DNA from: Gimesia maris
GTDB lineage: Bacteria > Planctomycetota > Planctomycetia > Planctomycetales > Planctomycetaceae
Direction of reading: 5' to 3'
Length of the DNA: 64,000 nt
Assembly: GCF_008298035.1 (NCBI RefSeq)
Contig: NZ_CP042910.1
Span: forward strand, 1,632,001-1,696,000
The notes under the pieces were generated by a model. That model was not told the DNA's origin, did no database searches, and worked only from the letters and a program-made list of their open reading frames with translations. This document shows, in pieces, positions 28,743 through 38,791 of this stretch (within the stretch, counting starts at the first letter, position 1; the number at the start of each line of letters is the position of its first letter). Both the position numbers and the translations under genes were made by a program.

Positions 28743-31700
28743 TTAATTCTTTTCAGTCGTCTGCTTTTCTGCGGGGGGCTGTGGTGCAGCCCGCTTCTGG
28801 TCCCGGATTGCCAGTTCATCGGCATCATACAGACGAATTCTTGCATTATAAGTCAGGATTTCTATCATTTTCTGCCCATAATCGACATTCAAATCTCTGA
28901 TATTGGAATCAATGGGGGCATTCCAAGTGAGCAGGCTCTCCCCCGTCCGCTTGTTAATCGCCTGGAGATGGATAATGCTGGTGGATCGATTTCCCCTCCG
29001 TTTGTAATCTCGCGACACCAGCAGGATCACGGGCAGCAGATTCTGCTGGTCGAGAACCAGATGTTGATTATTAATTTCCTGGCTCCAGAGTCGTTTCCCG
29101 GTCTGGCGATTGAAGGTGTAAAGCATCCCGTTGATGGGGATCGAAGGAATATTGACCGAAATGGAGTTATGCGAGGGGGAATGTGCGGCGAAATAAATCT
29201 GTTCCCGATCTGCAACCAGGTAGAAATTCTGATGATCTTTGAGTTCCGCCCGCGGGATCCCTTCCAGTTCAGAACGCTTTCCGTTGCGGAGGTCAATGAC
29301 CAACAGCTGACCTTTAGGGCCGAGAACTGACAGGTAATGGTGGCTGAACAGGCCAAATTGCGAGTCACGGGGAAAATCCAGTTTCCAGTTGAATTCCTTA
29401 GACTGGGGATGAAAACTGAAGAGGGAACTGACGCCGGCTGTCAGACCTGGCAGTTTTGTGTCTTCCGCAGATGAGATCGCGACGAACGCCGATTCACCCT
29501 GATAAATGGCATTCTCCAGGTACTGTCCAGTTTCTCCAATCTCCACCAGCTGGCCGTCACTGACCCGCAGGATCTTTCTGGTAACACGATCCCGGGTGAC
29601 CAGATAGATCATGCGATCATCGCCGAGCACGCGGGTTTCTTTGTCGACATTCTCATGGGTCCAGCGAACTTTTCCGGTCCGGGTATCAATCATGACGATC
29701 TGCCGACGACTGTAATAGCAGGTATAGTCAGCATTCGCGGCGGCGATCATTCCGACTTTGCGAATGGCGATGGAGGGGTGGTGTCGATGCACAAGAGTGG
29801 ATTCATTTCCCAGTTGGGCCGGTGTCAGGCGATAGGAGCTGGCGTAATAGCGGTTGGCCTGTTCCTTCTCCAGCTTCTGGCTCCAGATCAGTCTGCGATC
29901 GACCAGATCGAAGAAGTGCAGCATGTCTCGATGCTGCAGAATCAGATTGTGCCCGACCACATCACTTTCATTAAAGCTGGACGAGCGGGACTGAATGGAT
30001 GACCGCAGGGGTGTCGACCACATCTGCTGGTTTCCTGCAGGCTGATCCATCGTCAGCCGATTTTGTTTTGGATCGACTGAAAGAATCAGCGAACGGTAGA
30101 ACGGCAGGCTGGAATCACTGGTGTCCAGAGTGTTCTCCCGCGAAGAATAATTTCTCGACGAACCGCCTACGATCAGTTTCAGATTGTGGGGACGCCAGCT
30201 TTCCGGCAATGCTTTCTGATTGAGTGTCTCTAGCTTCTGATGATATTGCTCCTGGAATTGTGCAGCAGTCAGATTCTCTGCGACAATCAGGTTGGGATCA
30301 AGCTCCGAAAGTTGATTCAGGTAATAAGCGGCGTCATCTGTCAGGTTGAATTTCATGCAGAGTTGCACCATTCCGGCCAGCGCTTCCGCTGTATGTTCTG
30401 GCGATTTCCGTTTCATCAGTTTGGTCAGCCAGAGTTCCGCTTCAAAGAATTTCTCCGATTGCATTGCCGTACTGATTTGAAATCGCAGGACTGGAATGGA
30501 GGCATCAAGGAAGCCGAACTGCTGCAGAAAACGCTCTCTGGTATCGTTGTCTGCCGCTAGAATCTTCCGGGTGCGCTCGTCGATCTGTTGCGTAAACAGT
30601 TCCTGTTGTTCGGGAGTGGCCTGTTGCCAGAGGTCAGCCGCCTGTCCCGCGATCCAACAGTCAATCTGCGTTTCTGTAGCGCCTGTTTTGATAGTTGCCT
30701 CTGCAGGAGCAGTCGCGAGTTCGAGGAGAAATTCCAGGGCCGTGGAAAATTCTTTACGAGCCCGGGCTCGTTCGACGAGCAGCCTCTGCAGTTCAATGCG
30801 TTCTTTTTCCGAGGTGACCTGTTGTTTCAACTGCGGGATCAGTTCGTCATACTGCTGGAAATTCGAGCGAATGATCGAGGTCAGGCAGTCGATCATCAGT
30901 GCCTGGTACTGAGGTCGACGTTTCGCAGGGAGCTGCTGGGGGTCGATCCGTCGCAGTTTCGTCAGTGCCTGTTGATGGTGGTGGCTCATCATTAACAGTT
31001 CTGACTCTTTAAAGAGTACCAGCGGGTCACTGGCATTCTGTTGTTTCAACTGTTCAATTTCTGCTTCGAAGGTCTGTTTCTGTTCGAAGCTGACCAGTCC
31101 TGCAGCGCTGAGTGACAAAAACTGCCCCTGGTAGATGATCAGGTTGCCCAATGGTTGACCGGGATGGGGGCTGAAAAGTTTATTCAGAATGATGCCAGAC
31201 TTGACGTCAAAGGTCCAGATCTGCCCGCTTTGCAGAGGGACGTGCAGACGCTGATCGGCGATGACTGCCTGGCCTGAAGGGAGGCCGGCTTCGGAATCAA
31301 AGCTTTTGCTCCAGACGGTTTTACCATTCGTCAGTGAGACCGCATGTACGCCATTTAAGCCAACCAGCAGAATCAGATTGTCGACGACTCCCGCCAGGTA
31401 GAGGGAGCTTTCTTTGGCGCGGCGGGTCCAGCAGGGGGAACCGGTAATCAGATCGAGGCAGACTAGTGTTTCGTCATCCTGGGGCGTATAAATTACCTTG
31501 TTTCCGCTGATAATGGGTGCAGAAGGGCACCAGCGCTGGTTCAGGGGTTCCCGGGTGGTCTGGTTGATGTGATTGAACTGCTGGTTGTTTCTGCTGCTGC
31601 TGGCCGGTTCGTATCTGGTGGACCAGAGGATGGAATGATTCAGACGATCGATGGCGGTCAGGAGTCCGATTGTGGTGGGACAGATAATGACCCCCTGGTC

Positions 31701-33458
31701 AATTGCGACAGGAGCAATCCACCAGCGGCGGACCATGTCGAGTTCAATATCCTGATCGGGGTTGCCAATCTGTTGTGACCAGCGTTCTGCACCCGTTTCC
31801 GGATCGAGGGCATACAAGCGGATTTCCCGGTCCCGTTCGCCGATAATATAAATTTCGTTTTCAGCCGGAGTGGGAGCACCAAAGAAAAACGTTCCCGCCA
31901 GTGGCAGGTCGAACGGTTCTTCAAAGCGGGTTCCCCCCACTTTCCATTTTGGCTGGCCGGTTTTCAGATCGTAGGCAACCAGTTGATTGCTGGACCAGAA
32001 ATCTGTTTCAAAGCCGCCCCGCTGTCTCAGGCGATTGAAATTCCGTGTAGAGCCGGAACTGCCGAGGTTCAGACGCATGCTCTCCAGCACGAACAGGTGT
32101 TTCCCGTCGCTGCTCTGGCTGCCCCAGTTGGCATTTCTGTAGAGCAGGCTGGTTAAAGCATGTGAGTCGGGATCTGTTCCTTTATAAGGAGAAAAGGACT
32201 GTGGTTCCTGTTCCGCATCGAACAGTCCTCGGGCCTGTGGAGTGTTACTGCTTTTGAGCTGGGCATTGATATAGGCTGTTTCCGGCGAGTTTTCCAGAGC
32301 GGCTTCCCAGAGTGGCATTCCCGTGCGGGCTTCAAGTACCTGTACTCCTTTAAGGGTGCGGAAGATGACTTTTCCATCGATTGCTAAAGGTGGCAGAGCG
32401 GGGATGGTAGCATGTCGCGCGCTGGTGAGATCTTCCTGAATCAGTTGCAGCTGGATTTGAATCGAGTGATTTGATGTGAGAGGGAAAGACCAGCGAGGGA
32501 TCAGTAAAGGGTCGGCAGCCTGAGCGCGCGCGGCATGATTGGGGGAGCCGAACAGCATCGGCCACTCTGTCAGCATCAGGTTTGCGGTCGTCTGCAGAAT
32601 TTCCTGTTTCTGTAACCACTTGAGCGGGCTTTCGTCCGCGCCACCTATTTTGATGGACTGATCGGGGCCGGCAGGCGCATCGTCGGCCTGGATCAGTTCT
32701 GCGACCAGTTCTTCATTTCCTGTCTGTTTAAAGATATAGGCTGCTTTTGTTCTCCACTGCCGCGACCTGGTGATCGGGGCATTCAGTTTCAGCAGGCGTT
32801 GCAGGTATTGTGCAGCCAGGCCAAATTCGCCTCGATCGAGATGGTAAGAAGTCAGGTAGTTCATGGCTGCAAAGCCGGCGGGAGTGCTGGCGAACCGGGT
32901 AGCGATTTCTGCATAAGTCTCAGGAACTGCATTGCTCTGCAGGGCATCCGTGAGCAGTCTGCTGGCCAGCGATTCATACTGGCGCGTGAATTTTTCCTGC
33001 TCTTCATTCGGAAGCAGGTGCAGGAGTTCGTAAATCAGCTCGCGGTCAGTGATCAGTTGACGGTCGCCATCAATGTGAACCGGCAGGTTCAGGCTGTTTT
33101 CCAGCATTAATTGCAGTTTTTCACGGGCTGCCTCCCATTGTTCTCCGTCAATTAACTGCTGCACACTTTTGAATCGTCGTTCCTGTTCGAGATCCTGGGG
33201 AAAACGGTAATAGTCGGGGCTTTTCGATTGAGCGGGTTTATTTGCCTGTTGCGCCGGGTTGGGTTTTCCAAACCAGCCCTGAATGATTTTCTTCAGGGGA
33301 TTGAGTGCATTCTGTGCGGGGGCCGGTTTCTGGGCATTGGGTTGAAAGGGATCCTGTTTTTCCTCCGGTTCCTCTGCAGAAATTCCTGAGATGGGGAGCA
33401 GGAGCAGGCAGGTTATAACGATTAAAACGTTGGTTCGGTTTATTCTGATTGAATTCAT
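28743..33458 (-). CDS. Giant exported PQQ-propeller/TPR protein
   Basis: A 1571-residue exported protein. A signal-like hydrophobic segment (about residues 11-26) precedes a Gln/Pro-rich linker, an N-terminal helical region, a first PQQ-type beta-propeller (DLKTGQPKW, DPETGAERW blades, about 370-780), a long helical TPR-like middle (about 790-1080; SEKERIELQRLLVERARARK) and a second propeller (DTRTGKVRW, NRQTGKRLW, about 1120-1540). It probably works as an envelope scaffold or binding protein. The ATG at 33458 places the signal at the N-terminus; an upstream ATG at 33521 would add 21 residues. Similar very large propeller/TPR proteins are typical of planctomycetes. Confidence 0.83.
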   Translation of the reverse strand: MNSIRINRTNVLIVITCLLLLPISGISAEEPEEKQDPFQPNAQKPAPAQNALNPLKKIIQGWFGKPNPAQQANKPAQSKSPDYYRFPQDLEQERRFKSVQQLIDGEQWEAAREKLQLMLENSLNLPVHIDGDRQLITDRELIYELLHLLPNEEQEKFTRQYESLASRLLTDALQSNAVPETYAEIATRFASTPAGFAAMNYLTSYHLDRGEFGLAAQYLQRLLKLNAPITRSRQWRTKAAYIFKQTGNEELVAELIQADDAPAGPDQSIKIGGADESPLKWLQKQEILQTTANLMLTEWPMLFGSPNHAARAQAADPLLIPRWSFPLTSNHSIQIQLQLIQEDLTSARHATIPALPPLAIDGKVIFRTLKGVQVLEARTGMPLWEAALENSPETAYINAQLKSSNTPQARGLFDAEQEPQSFSPYKGTDPDSHALTSLLYRNANWGSQSSDGKHLFVLESMRLNLGSSGSTRNFNRLRQRGGFETDFWSSNQLVAYDLKTGQPKWKVGGTRFEEPFDLPLAGTFFFGAPTPAENEIYIIGERDREIRLYALDPETGAERWSQQIGNPDQDIELDMVRRWWIAPVAIDQGVIICPTTIGLLTAIDRLNHSILWSTRYEPASSSRNNQQFNHINQTTREPLNQRWCPSAPIISGNKVIYTPQDDETLVCLDLITGSPCWTRRAKESSLYLAGVVDNLILLVGLNGVHAVSLTNGKTVWSKSFDSEAGLPSGQAVIADQRLHVPLQSGQIWTFDVKSGIILNKLFSPHPGQPLGNLIIYQGQFLSLSAAGLVSFEQKQTFEAEIEQLKQQNASDPLVLFKESELLMMSHHHQQALTKLRRIDPQQLPAKRRPQYQALMIDCLTSIIRSNFQQYDELIPQLKQQVTSEKERIELQRLLVERARARKEFSTALEFLLELATAPAEATIKTGATETQIDCWIAGQAADLWQQATPEQQELFTQQIDERTRKILAADNDTRERFLQQFGFLDASIPVLRFQISTAMQSEKFFEAELWLTKLMKRKSPEHTAEALAGMVQLCMKFNLTDDAAYYLNQLSELDPNLIVAENLTAAQFQEQYHQKLETLNQKALPESWRPHNLKLIVGGSSRNYSSRENTLDTSDSSLPFYRSLILSVDPKQNRLTMDQPAGNQQMWSTPLRSSIQSRSSSFNESDVVGHNLILQHRDMLHFFDLVDRRLIWSQKLEKEQANRYYASSYRLTPAQLGNESTLVHRHHPSIAIRKVGMIAAANADYTCYYSRRQIVMIDTRTGKVRWTHENVDKETRVLGDDRMIYLVTRDRVTRKILRVSDGQLVEIGETGQYLENAIYQGESAFVAISSAEDTKLPGLTAGVSSLFSFHPQSKEFNWKLDFPRDSQFGLFSHHYLSVLGPKGQLLVIDLRNGKRSELEGIPRAELKDHQNFYLVADREQIYFAAHSPSHNSISVNIPSIPINGMLYTFNRQTGKRLWSQEINNQHLVLDQQNLLPVILLVSRDYKRRGNRSTSIIHLQAINKRTGESLLTWNAPIDSNIRDLNVDYGQKMIEILTYNARIRLYDADELAIRDQKRAAPQPPAEKQTTEKN

Positions 33459-34146
33459 CCACGCAGCCTTATGGTTGTCTGGCAGGGGGATTGATTGCCA
33501 GAACATTTGAGTCACTCTCACTCTATTCTACAGCCTGCACTGCCAGAGCCAATACGTAATCTGCAGGAATCCCGCTCAGTCGGAATCATTGCCGTCTGTA
33601 CGATCAATCGGGGGGAGCTGGTTGAACTGGTGGATGTGTTTGTGTACACTTTTCTGGTGGAAAGAAAAAGTTGGTCTGATCCTGACGGGTAGAATCGACT
33701 TATGAAAATGAAAAAAACAGTGTGTCTTGGAACTTTCAAGCAAGATAGAGGGGGGAATCGGTTGCAGATTTGTGCGCGGGAAGTTATTTTTGCACGCTTC
33801 AACTATCGCAAACTGGTGAAGTACCAGCCGCTCAAGCGGGTGGAATCGCTGGGATTGCCCTTGGATCATATGTGCTTTTCGGACGGAACTGCCTTCTCTG
33901 TCTGGCTTTAGCCTGTGCCCAAAATCAATGGATGTGTCTCCGGGATCATTTAGTTCCGAATGAGATGGAAAACAGATCGATATGACGAGGCACTCCATTG
34001 ATCACTGATCAGGCGGGGGCACTGGTTGATCATCAACAGTATTTGCAGTATTTAACGACATAGTGTCAGGTAATAGATTCAAAAGTCTTTAATGGAAGAG
34101 TGGCACGACGTGAGTCGTGGTAATACTCCTCGAGGAATGTTGGGAA
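33459..34146. other. Long intergenic region between giant protein gene and rplY
   Basis: A 688-bp stretch with divergent promoters to be expected. A 69-codon plus-strand frame at 33702-33911 has no family support. Near rplY, CACGAC / GTCGTG (34104-34109 with 34114-34119) enclose a GTGA tetraloop, about 28 nt before the start codon; it may be a leader hairpin. Confidence 0.4.
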
Positions 34147-34773
34147 ATGTCAGACGATTTTGTATTGCAGAAAATCAGTGCTACGAAGCGTGAAAAATTA
34201 GGCTCGATCGAAAGTCGACATATTCGTCGTGCTGGTCGGATTCCAGCAGTGGTTTACGGCCACGGTCAGGATCCTGCACATGTGAGTGTGGATGAGCATG
34301 ACCTGCAGGATCTGGTCAAGAACCGCGAACGTGTGTTTGAGATCGACGTGGATGGTAAAGTTGAAGAAACCATGTTGCGAGATCTGCAGTGGGATACATT
34401 CGGAACACAAATTCTGCATGTTGACCTGATCCGAATCAACGCTTCGGAACGAGTGACTCTGGAAGTTCCCGTGCGTCTGCGGGGTACATCGCCTGGTGCG
34501 ACTGACGGCGGAATTCTGGAGCAGCCATTGCATGCACTGGAACTGGACTGTCTGGCTCACAGTATTCCTGATTACATTTCCGTGAAAATCAATGCACTGG
34601 AAATTGGCGATGCCATTCATGTCAGTGATATTGAAGTGCCTCGTGGCTGTAAGATTCACAATGATCCGGAACTGGTCGTTGTGCATGTGCTGGCACATGG
34701 TGCTGAAGAAGCAGTGCCTGCAGGAGAAGAAGAAGCAGAAGTCTCTGAACCAGCAGAAGCAACGGAAGAGTAA
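34147..34773 (+). CDS. rplY: 50S ribosomal protein L25/general stress protein Ctc
   Basis: 5S rRNA-binding large-subunit protein with the CTC-type C-terminal extension. At 208 residues it is the long form. AVVYGHGQDP and the L25 fold lie in the first 95 residues, the TL5/CTC domain follows, and the end is an acidic tail. The ATG at 34147 (preceded by GAGGAA) is preferred over the upstream ATG at 34117, which adds ten unrelated residues. It heads a translation/replication operon that continues with pth 55 bp downstream. Confidence 0.92.
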   Translation: MSDDFVLQKISATKREKLGSIESRHIRRAGRIPAVVYGHGQDPAHVSVDEHDLQDLVKNRERVFEIDVDGKVEETMLRDLQWDTFGTQILHVDLIRINASERVTLEVPVRLRGTSPGATDGGILEQPLHALELDCLAHSIPDYISVKINALEIGDAIHVSDIEVPRGCKIHNDPELVVVHVLAHGAEEAVPAGEEEAEVSEPAEATEE

Positions 34774-34828
34774 GATCACCACGCGTGATCAGTACAGGTT
34801 AAGAAAATAATATCTGGCGGGTGTCGCT

Positions 34829-35398
34829 GTGAAAGTGGTCGTAGGACTGGGGAACCCCGGTAAAAAATACGAACGAACGCGTCACAATGTCGGGTTTGAA
34901 GTGTTAAGTCAATTGGCAGAGTGGCACGGTGCACCTGGGTCACGCAGCCAGTTTGAAGCGGAAGTCACTGAGATTTCCTGTGGCGGCGATAAGGTGTTAC
35001 TTGTTGCACCGCAAACATTTATGAATTTAAGTGGTCGCAGTGTTGCCGCTGTGGCAAAATTTTTCAAACTGCCAGCCACTGATGTGATGGTTGTTTGTGA
35101 CGATATGAATCTGCCTGTCGGGCGTCTCCGGTTACGGGGCTCTGGTTCTGCAGGTGGGCAAAAAGGATTACAGGATATTATCCAGAAGCTGGGTACCCAG
35201 GATGTGCCACGCCTGCGAGTAGGTGTGGGGCGGCCTCCTGCGGGATTTTCAGCAGCGGATTATGTCTTGGGACGATTTCAGGGGAAACAGGAATTCGAGC
35301 TGATCGCAACGGCAGTCGACAATGCTGCCCGTGGGATTGAGTGCTGGGTTCAGAGTGGACTTGAAATGGCCATGAACCAGGTCAATGCACCTGAGTAA
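34829..35398 (+). CDS. pth: Peptidyl-tRNA hydrolase
   Basis: Releases tRNA from peptidyl-tRNA that has dropped off ribosomes. The 189-residue length and motifs fit the bacterial Pth1 family: GLGNPGKKYERTRHNVGF (the catalytic His lies in TRHNVG, about residue 20), PQTFMNLSG, and DDMNLPVGRLRLR. GTG start at 34829 with GGCGGGTG as a plausible ribosome site. The rplY-pth pairing is common in bacteria. Confidence 0.95.
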   Translation: MKVVVGLGNPGKKYERTRHNVGFEVLSQLAEWHGAPGSRSQFEAEVTEISCGGDKVLLVAPQTFMNLSGRSVAAVAKFFKLPATDVMVVCDDMNLPVGRLRLRGSGSAGGQKGLQDIIQKLGTQDVPRLRVGVGRPPAGFSAADYVLGRFQGKQEFELIATAVDNAARGIECWVQSGLEMAMNQVNAPE

Positions 35399-35498
35399 AC
35401 AGATCCCGGTTTGGTTGAACCGGCAATAAGAAATAAATGAGAATTGGATCATCAATCTGGCTGAATTATATCAGTCAAATTATTCCGGGAGAAAAGTC

Positions 35499-35942
35499 TT
35501 GTCTGTAGCAGAAAAAAAAGCAGTTATGGTAAATTACGAAGGTATGTTCCTGCTGGACAGTGGCAAGTTTGCTGCTGATCATGAAGGGACCATTGCTCAT
35601 CTGATGGAAATCCTGGATAAGGCTGGTGCCGAAATTGTGGCACATCGTCCCTGGCAGGATGGAAAACTGGCATATGAGATTGAAGGCCATATGAAAGGTC
35701 TGCATTATCTCGTGTACTTCACCATGCCTGGCAGTGGTATGGACGTGATTACCCGTTCCTGCCACCTCAGCGACGTTGTAATTCGTCAGATGGTGATCAA
35801 GCAGCCTCAAACACTGTTTGATGCGATGGTTTCCGCCATCGACCCCAGTTCTGCTCCAGAAGCACCGGCAGAAGAGGTCAAGGGACAGTCAGATGATGAT
35901 GGTCCTGAATACGATGCCATCGACGATGATGATGAAGAATAG
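35499..35942 (+). CDS. rpsF: 30S ribosomal protein S6
   Basis: Small-subunit protein of 147 residues with the S6 ferredoxin-like fold: YEGMFLLDSGKF, then GKLAYEIEGHMKGLHYL and a C-terminal acidic tail (DDDGPEYDAIDDDDEE). The TTG at 35499 has GGGAG at good spacing; an ATG at 35526 is an alternative and would remove nine residues. It precedes ssb by 84 bp in the classical rpsF-ssb order. Confidence 0.9.
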   Translation: MSVAEKKAVMVNYEGMFLLDSGKFAADHEGTIAHLMEILDKAGAEIVAHRPWQDGKLAYEIEGHMKGLHYLVYFTMPGSGMDVITRSCHLSDVVIRQMVIKQPQTLFDAMVSAIDPSSAPEAPAEEVKGQSDDDGPEYDAIDDDDEE

Positions 35943-36026
35943 AGTTTCATCGCCGGTTCGATGATTCATAAGGAAGTTCTTCTGGAATGTTCCCGTTTAT
36001 AACATTCAAGCTCAGGGAGGCCAATT

Positions 36027-36518
36027 ATGGCCAGTTTTAATAAAGTCATACTGGTAGGCAATTTGACACGCGACCCACAGGTACGCTATACACCGGGGGG
36101 GAGTGCGGTCGCGGAAATTGGTCTCGCTGTGAATCGCAGCTGGTTTGACAAGAACTCGAATTCCCGCAAAGAAGAAACCACGTTCGTTGACGTGACGCTA
36201 TGGGGACGCACTGCAGAAGTAGCCAGCGAATATCTGACCAAGGGGCGTTCCGTTCTGATTGAAGGTCGTCTGCAACTGGATCAGTGGGATGATAAAGAGT
36301 CCGGACAGAAACGGAGCAAGCTCAAGGTGGTAGGCGAAAACATGACCATGCTGGGCGGCAAAGGTGAGTCTGGCGGCGGTGGTGGTGCACCATCGGGTGG
36401 TGGTGGCGGATATGCCTCACGTGGAAACGCTCCTTCGCAGGGTGGCGGTTCCAGTCCGGCAGATTCATTTTATGATGATACGCCTGGTGGGATTCCTGAT
36501 GATGATGTGCCCTTCTAA
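36027..36518 (+). CDS. ssb: Single-stranded DNA-binding protein
   Basis: Binds ssDNA during replication, repair and recombination. The OB fold (about residues 1-108) contains [20 protein letters not shown] and GRLQLDQW; it is followed by a Gly/Ser-rich linker and the acidic C-terminal tip DDDVPF that recruits partner proteins. Length 163. A good ribosome site (AGGGAGG) precedes the ATG. In many bacteria rpsR follows, but here the next gene is rplI. Confidence 0.96.
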   Translation: MASFNKVILVGNLTRDPQVRYTPGGSAVAEIGLAVNRSWFDKNSNSRKEETTFVDVTLWGRTAEVASEYLTKGRSVLIEGRLQLDQWDDKESGQKRSKLKVVGENMTMLGGKGESGGGGGAPSGGGGGYASRGNAPSQGGGSSPADSFYDDTPGGIPDDDVPF

Positions 36519-36605
36519 TTGTGGCATGGTTGCTGGTGAATGACACCGCAGGTAACAGTTTTTTAAAACGATTGAATAAAACAAGAATTACGGAAGTGAC
36601 TGATA

Positions 36606-37112
36606 ATGGTTCGTAAACAACGTAACGCCGCTGTCGTCGGTAGTACCAAATCGTCTATCGAAGTATTGCTGGCAGAAAAAGTAGATAGCCTTGGTGAGCA
36701 GGGTGATATTGTCCGGGTTAAACCTGGCTATGCCCGTAACTTCCTGTTGCCTTATGGTCTGGCAACGATTGCGACTGATCACAATAAATGGATGGTCGTC
36801 CAGCACCAGAAGCGGATGGCCGAACTCGAAAAAGACCGTCTGAAGTCATTGAAGAATCTCGCTGACAAATTGAGCAAGCACAGCGTGACAATGGAAGCCA
36901 ATGCGAACGAAGATGGCCATCTCTACGGTTCCATCGTTGCCGTCGACATCAGCAAGTCTCTGAAAGAGGGTGGCTTTGATATCGATGCAGAAAGCATTCG
37001 CCTGGAAGGTCCCCTGAAAGAACTGGGGATGTACACCGTGAAAATGCAGCTGCATGAGAAGGTGAAAACCGAAGTTAAAGTCTGGGTCGTACCGACTGCA
37101 GAAAAAAGCTGA
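36606..37112 (+). CDS. rplI: 50S ribosomal protein L9
   Basis: Elongated large-subunit protein binding 23S rRNA. The conserved N-terminal domain has VDSLGEQGDIVRVKPGYARNFLLP, followed by the long connecting helix and C-terminal domain; 168 residues. A short N-terminal extension of about 20 residues precedes the usual start of homology. It is the last ribosomal gene of the operon and ends before an intrinsic terminator at 37163-37193. Confidence 0.95.
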   Translation: MVRKQRNAAVVGSTKSSIEVLLAEKVDSLGEQGDIVRVKPGYARNFLLPYGLATIATDHNKWMVVQHQKRMAELEKDRLKSLKNLADKLSKHSVTMEANANEDGHLYGSIVAVDISKSLKEGGFDIDAESIRLEGPLKELGMYTVKMQLHEKVKTEVKVWVVPTAEKS

Positions 37113-37162
37113 GGCTGGTCTGGTAAGAGAAATTTTACCAGTCTGGGATTCGAAAATAAGAG

Positions 37163-37193
37163 AGAGGTCCGGTATATTGCCGGGCCTCTTTTT
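37163..37193 (+). terminator. Intrinsic terminator between rplI and dnaB
   Basis: Stem AGAGGTCCGG / CCGGGCCTCT (one T-G pair), 7-nt loop, then TTTTTG. Read-through would be needed for dnaB to share the upstream promoter. Confidence 0.85.
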
Positions 37194-37315
37194 GTTATAT
37201 ATGATTGCGCTCGCAGTGTGGTCTGATTTGCTGTTTGCCGAGGCAGAGGGTTGATCTGGCCAGCGTGCTGCAGAGAGAACTCACTTCTTATTGCCAACAG
37301 AACCAGGGGATGGTT

Positions 37316-38743
37316 ATGTCAGTCGCCGGTAAAGGAAATTTTCGCCGCCCGAAGCAGGAATCGGTCGAAGAGTTATTCGGCAAGGTTCCACCGCAAAACC
37401 TGGATGCGGAAAAAGCGGTGCTCGGCGGGATTCTCCTGGATAATGTGGTGATTGATGATCTGGTGCAGATTGTCAAAGCCAACCACTTCTACAGCGACAA
37501 AAACACGCGGATTTTCGCCGCGATTCTGCGCCTGCATGATGCGGGGGTGCGCGGCATCGATGCGGTGACAATAGCTGAGGAGCTGGATTCGAAAGGCGAG
37601 CTGGAAGAAGCGGGCGGGGTATTGTACCTGCATGAGATTCTGGAAAGTGTTCCCCACGCGGCCCATGCTGAATACTATGCGAAAATTGTCCGAGATAAAT
37701 CGGTACAACGGACCCTGATTCATTCCTGTACGGAAATCATCCGTGAAAGTTATGCGCCGCAGGGAGACACCCTGGACGTATTGAATAAGGCAGAGCAGAG
37801 TATCTTCAGTATTCTGGAACAGCAGGGAGAAGGGGATAAGATCGAAATTCGCGACATCCTGATGGATGCCTTCGATCGAATTCACGAGCGCTCTCAAAAG
37901 GAAGGCATGCTGACCGGGCTGACGACGGGTTTTCTGGATCTGGATACCCAGATCAATGGTTTTCAGCCCTCTGAGCTTATCATTCTGGCAGCTCGTCCTT
38001 CAATGGGAAAAACAGCGCTGGTCTGTAACTTTGCCGAAGCGGCTGCCGACGAGGGAGCAACTTCGACGATCATTTTCAGTCTGGAACAGTCGAAACTTGA
38101 GTTAGCCGAACGTCTGCTCTGTATTCGTTCCGGTGTCAACGGTCACTCGCTGCGTGCGGGTGATCTGGAAGATGACGAACGCCATCGTCTGATTGAAGCC
38201 TCGTCAGAGCTCAGCGAAATGCCCCTGTATATCGATGACAAACCGGGGCGAACGATTCAGGAAATCAGTGCGATCTGCCGACGATTGAAGCGGCTCAGTA
38301 ACCTGGGGCTGATCATTATCGACTATCTGCAGTTGATTGAACCGGAAGATAAAACGATGCCGCGTGAGCAGCAGATTGCGTCGATCACCCGTCGTCTGAA
38401 AGGGCTGTGTAAAGAGTTGAACATCCCGATCATTGCACTGGCGCAGTTGAACCGTGGTGTTGAATTGCGGGATGACAAGCGACCGCGACTGGCCGACCTG
38501 CGAGAGAGTGGTGCCATCGAACAGGATGCCGACCTGATCATGTTTCTGCATCGTCCTGATAAATACGATCCGGAAGACAGTCCCGGCCTGGCAGAAGTGG
38601 TGGTGGCCAAGCACCGAAGTGGTCCGACCGGGATTATTAACCTGACCTGGATGGCATCTTCGATGCGATTTGCCAACTATGCAAATCTGGATATTCCCGA
38701 AGGGGGCTACATGGGTGACAGCGGGGGTGGTGGTTTCGGTTAA
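37316..38743 (+). CDS. dnaB: Replicative DNA helicase DnaB
   Basis: Hexameric 5'-3' helicase at the replication fork. The 475-residue product has the N-terminal domain (PPQNLDAEKAVLGGILLDN), the linker and the RecA-like domain with Walker A ARPSMGKTAL and the H4-type LRESGAIEQDADLIMFLHR segment. The ATG at 37316 has AGGGG at proper spacing; longer in-frame starts exist from 37205 but that sequence overlaps the terminator and is not conserved-looking. C-terminus ends in a Gly-rich tail. Confidence 0.95.
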   Translation: MSVAGKGNFRRPKQESVEELFGKVPPQNLDAEKAVLGGILLDNVVIDDLVQIVKANHFYSDKNTRIFAAILRLHDAGVRGIDAVTIAEELDSKGELEEAGGVLYLHEILESVPHAAHAEYYAKIVRDKSVQRTLIHSCTEIIRESYAPQGDTLDVLNKAEQSIFSILEQQGEGDKIEIRDILMDAFDRIHERSQKEGMLTGLTTGFLDLDTQINGFQPSELIILAARPSMGKTALVCNFAEAAADEGATSTIIFSLEQSKLELAERLLCIRSGVNGHSLRAGDLEDDERHRLIEASSELSEMPLYIDDKPGRTIQEISAICRRLKRLSNLGLIIIDYLQLIEPEDKTMPREQQIASITRRLKGLCKELNIPIIALAQLNRGVELRDDKRPRLADLRESGAIEQDADLIMFLHRPDKYDPEDSPGLAEVVVAKHRSGPTGIINLTWMASSMRFANYANLDIPEGGYMGDSGGGGFG

Positions 38744-38791
38744 TCACAGTCTGCCTGATACCGGTGGCTCTTAAAATACGGAGGAAGTGAA

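Noticed and set aside
33702-33911. 69-codon plus-strand frame
   Set aside because: No homology seen, weak start context; kept only as part of the intergenic description.
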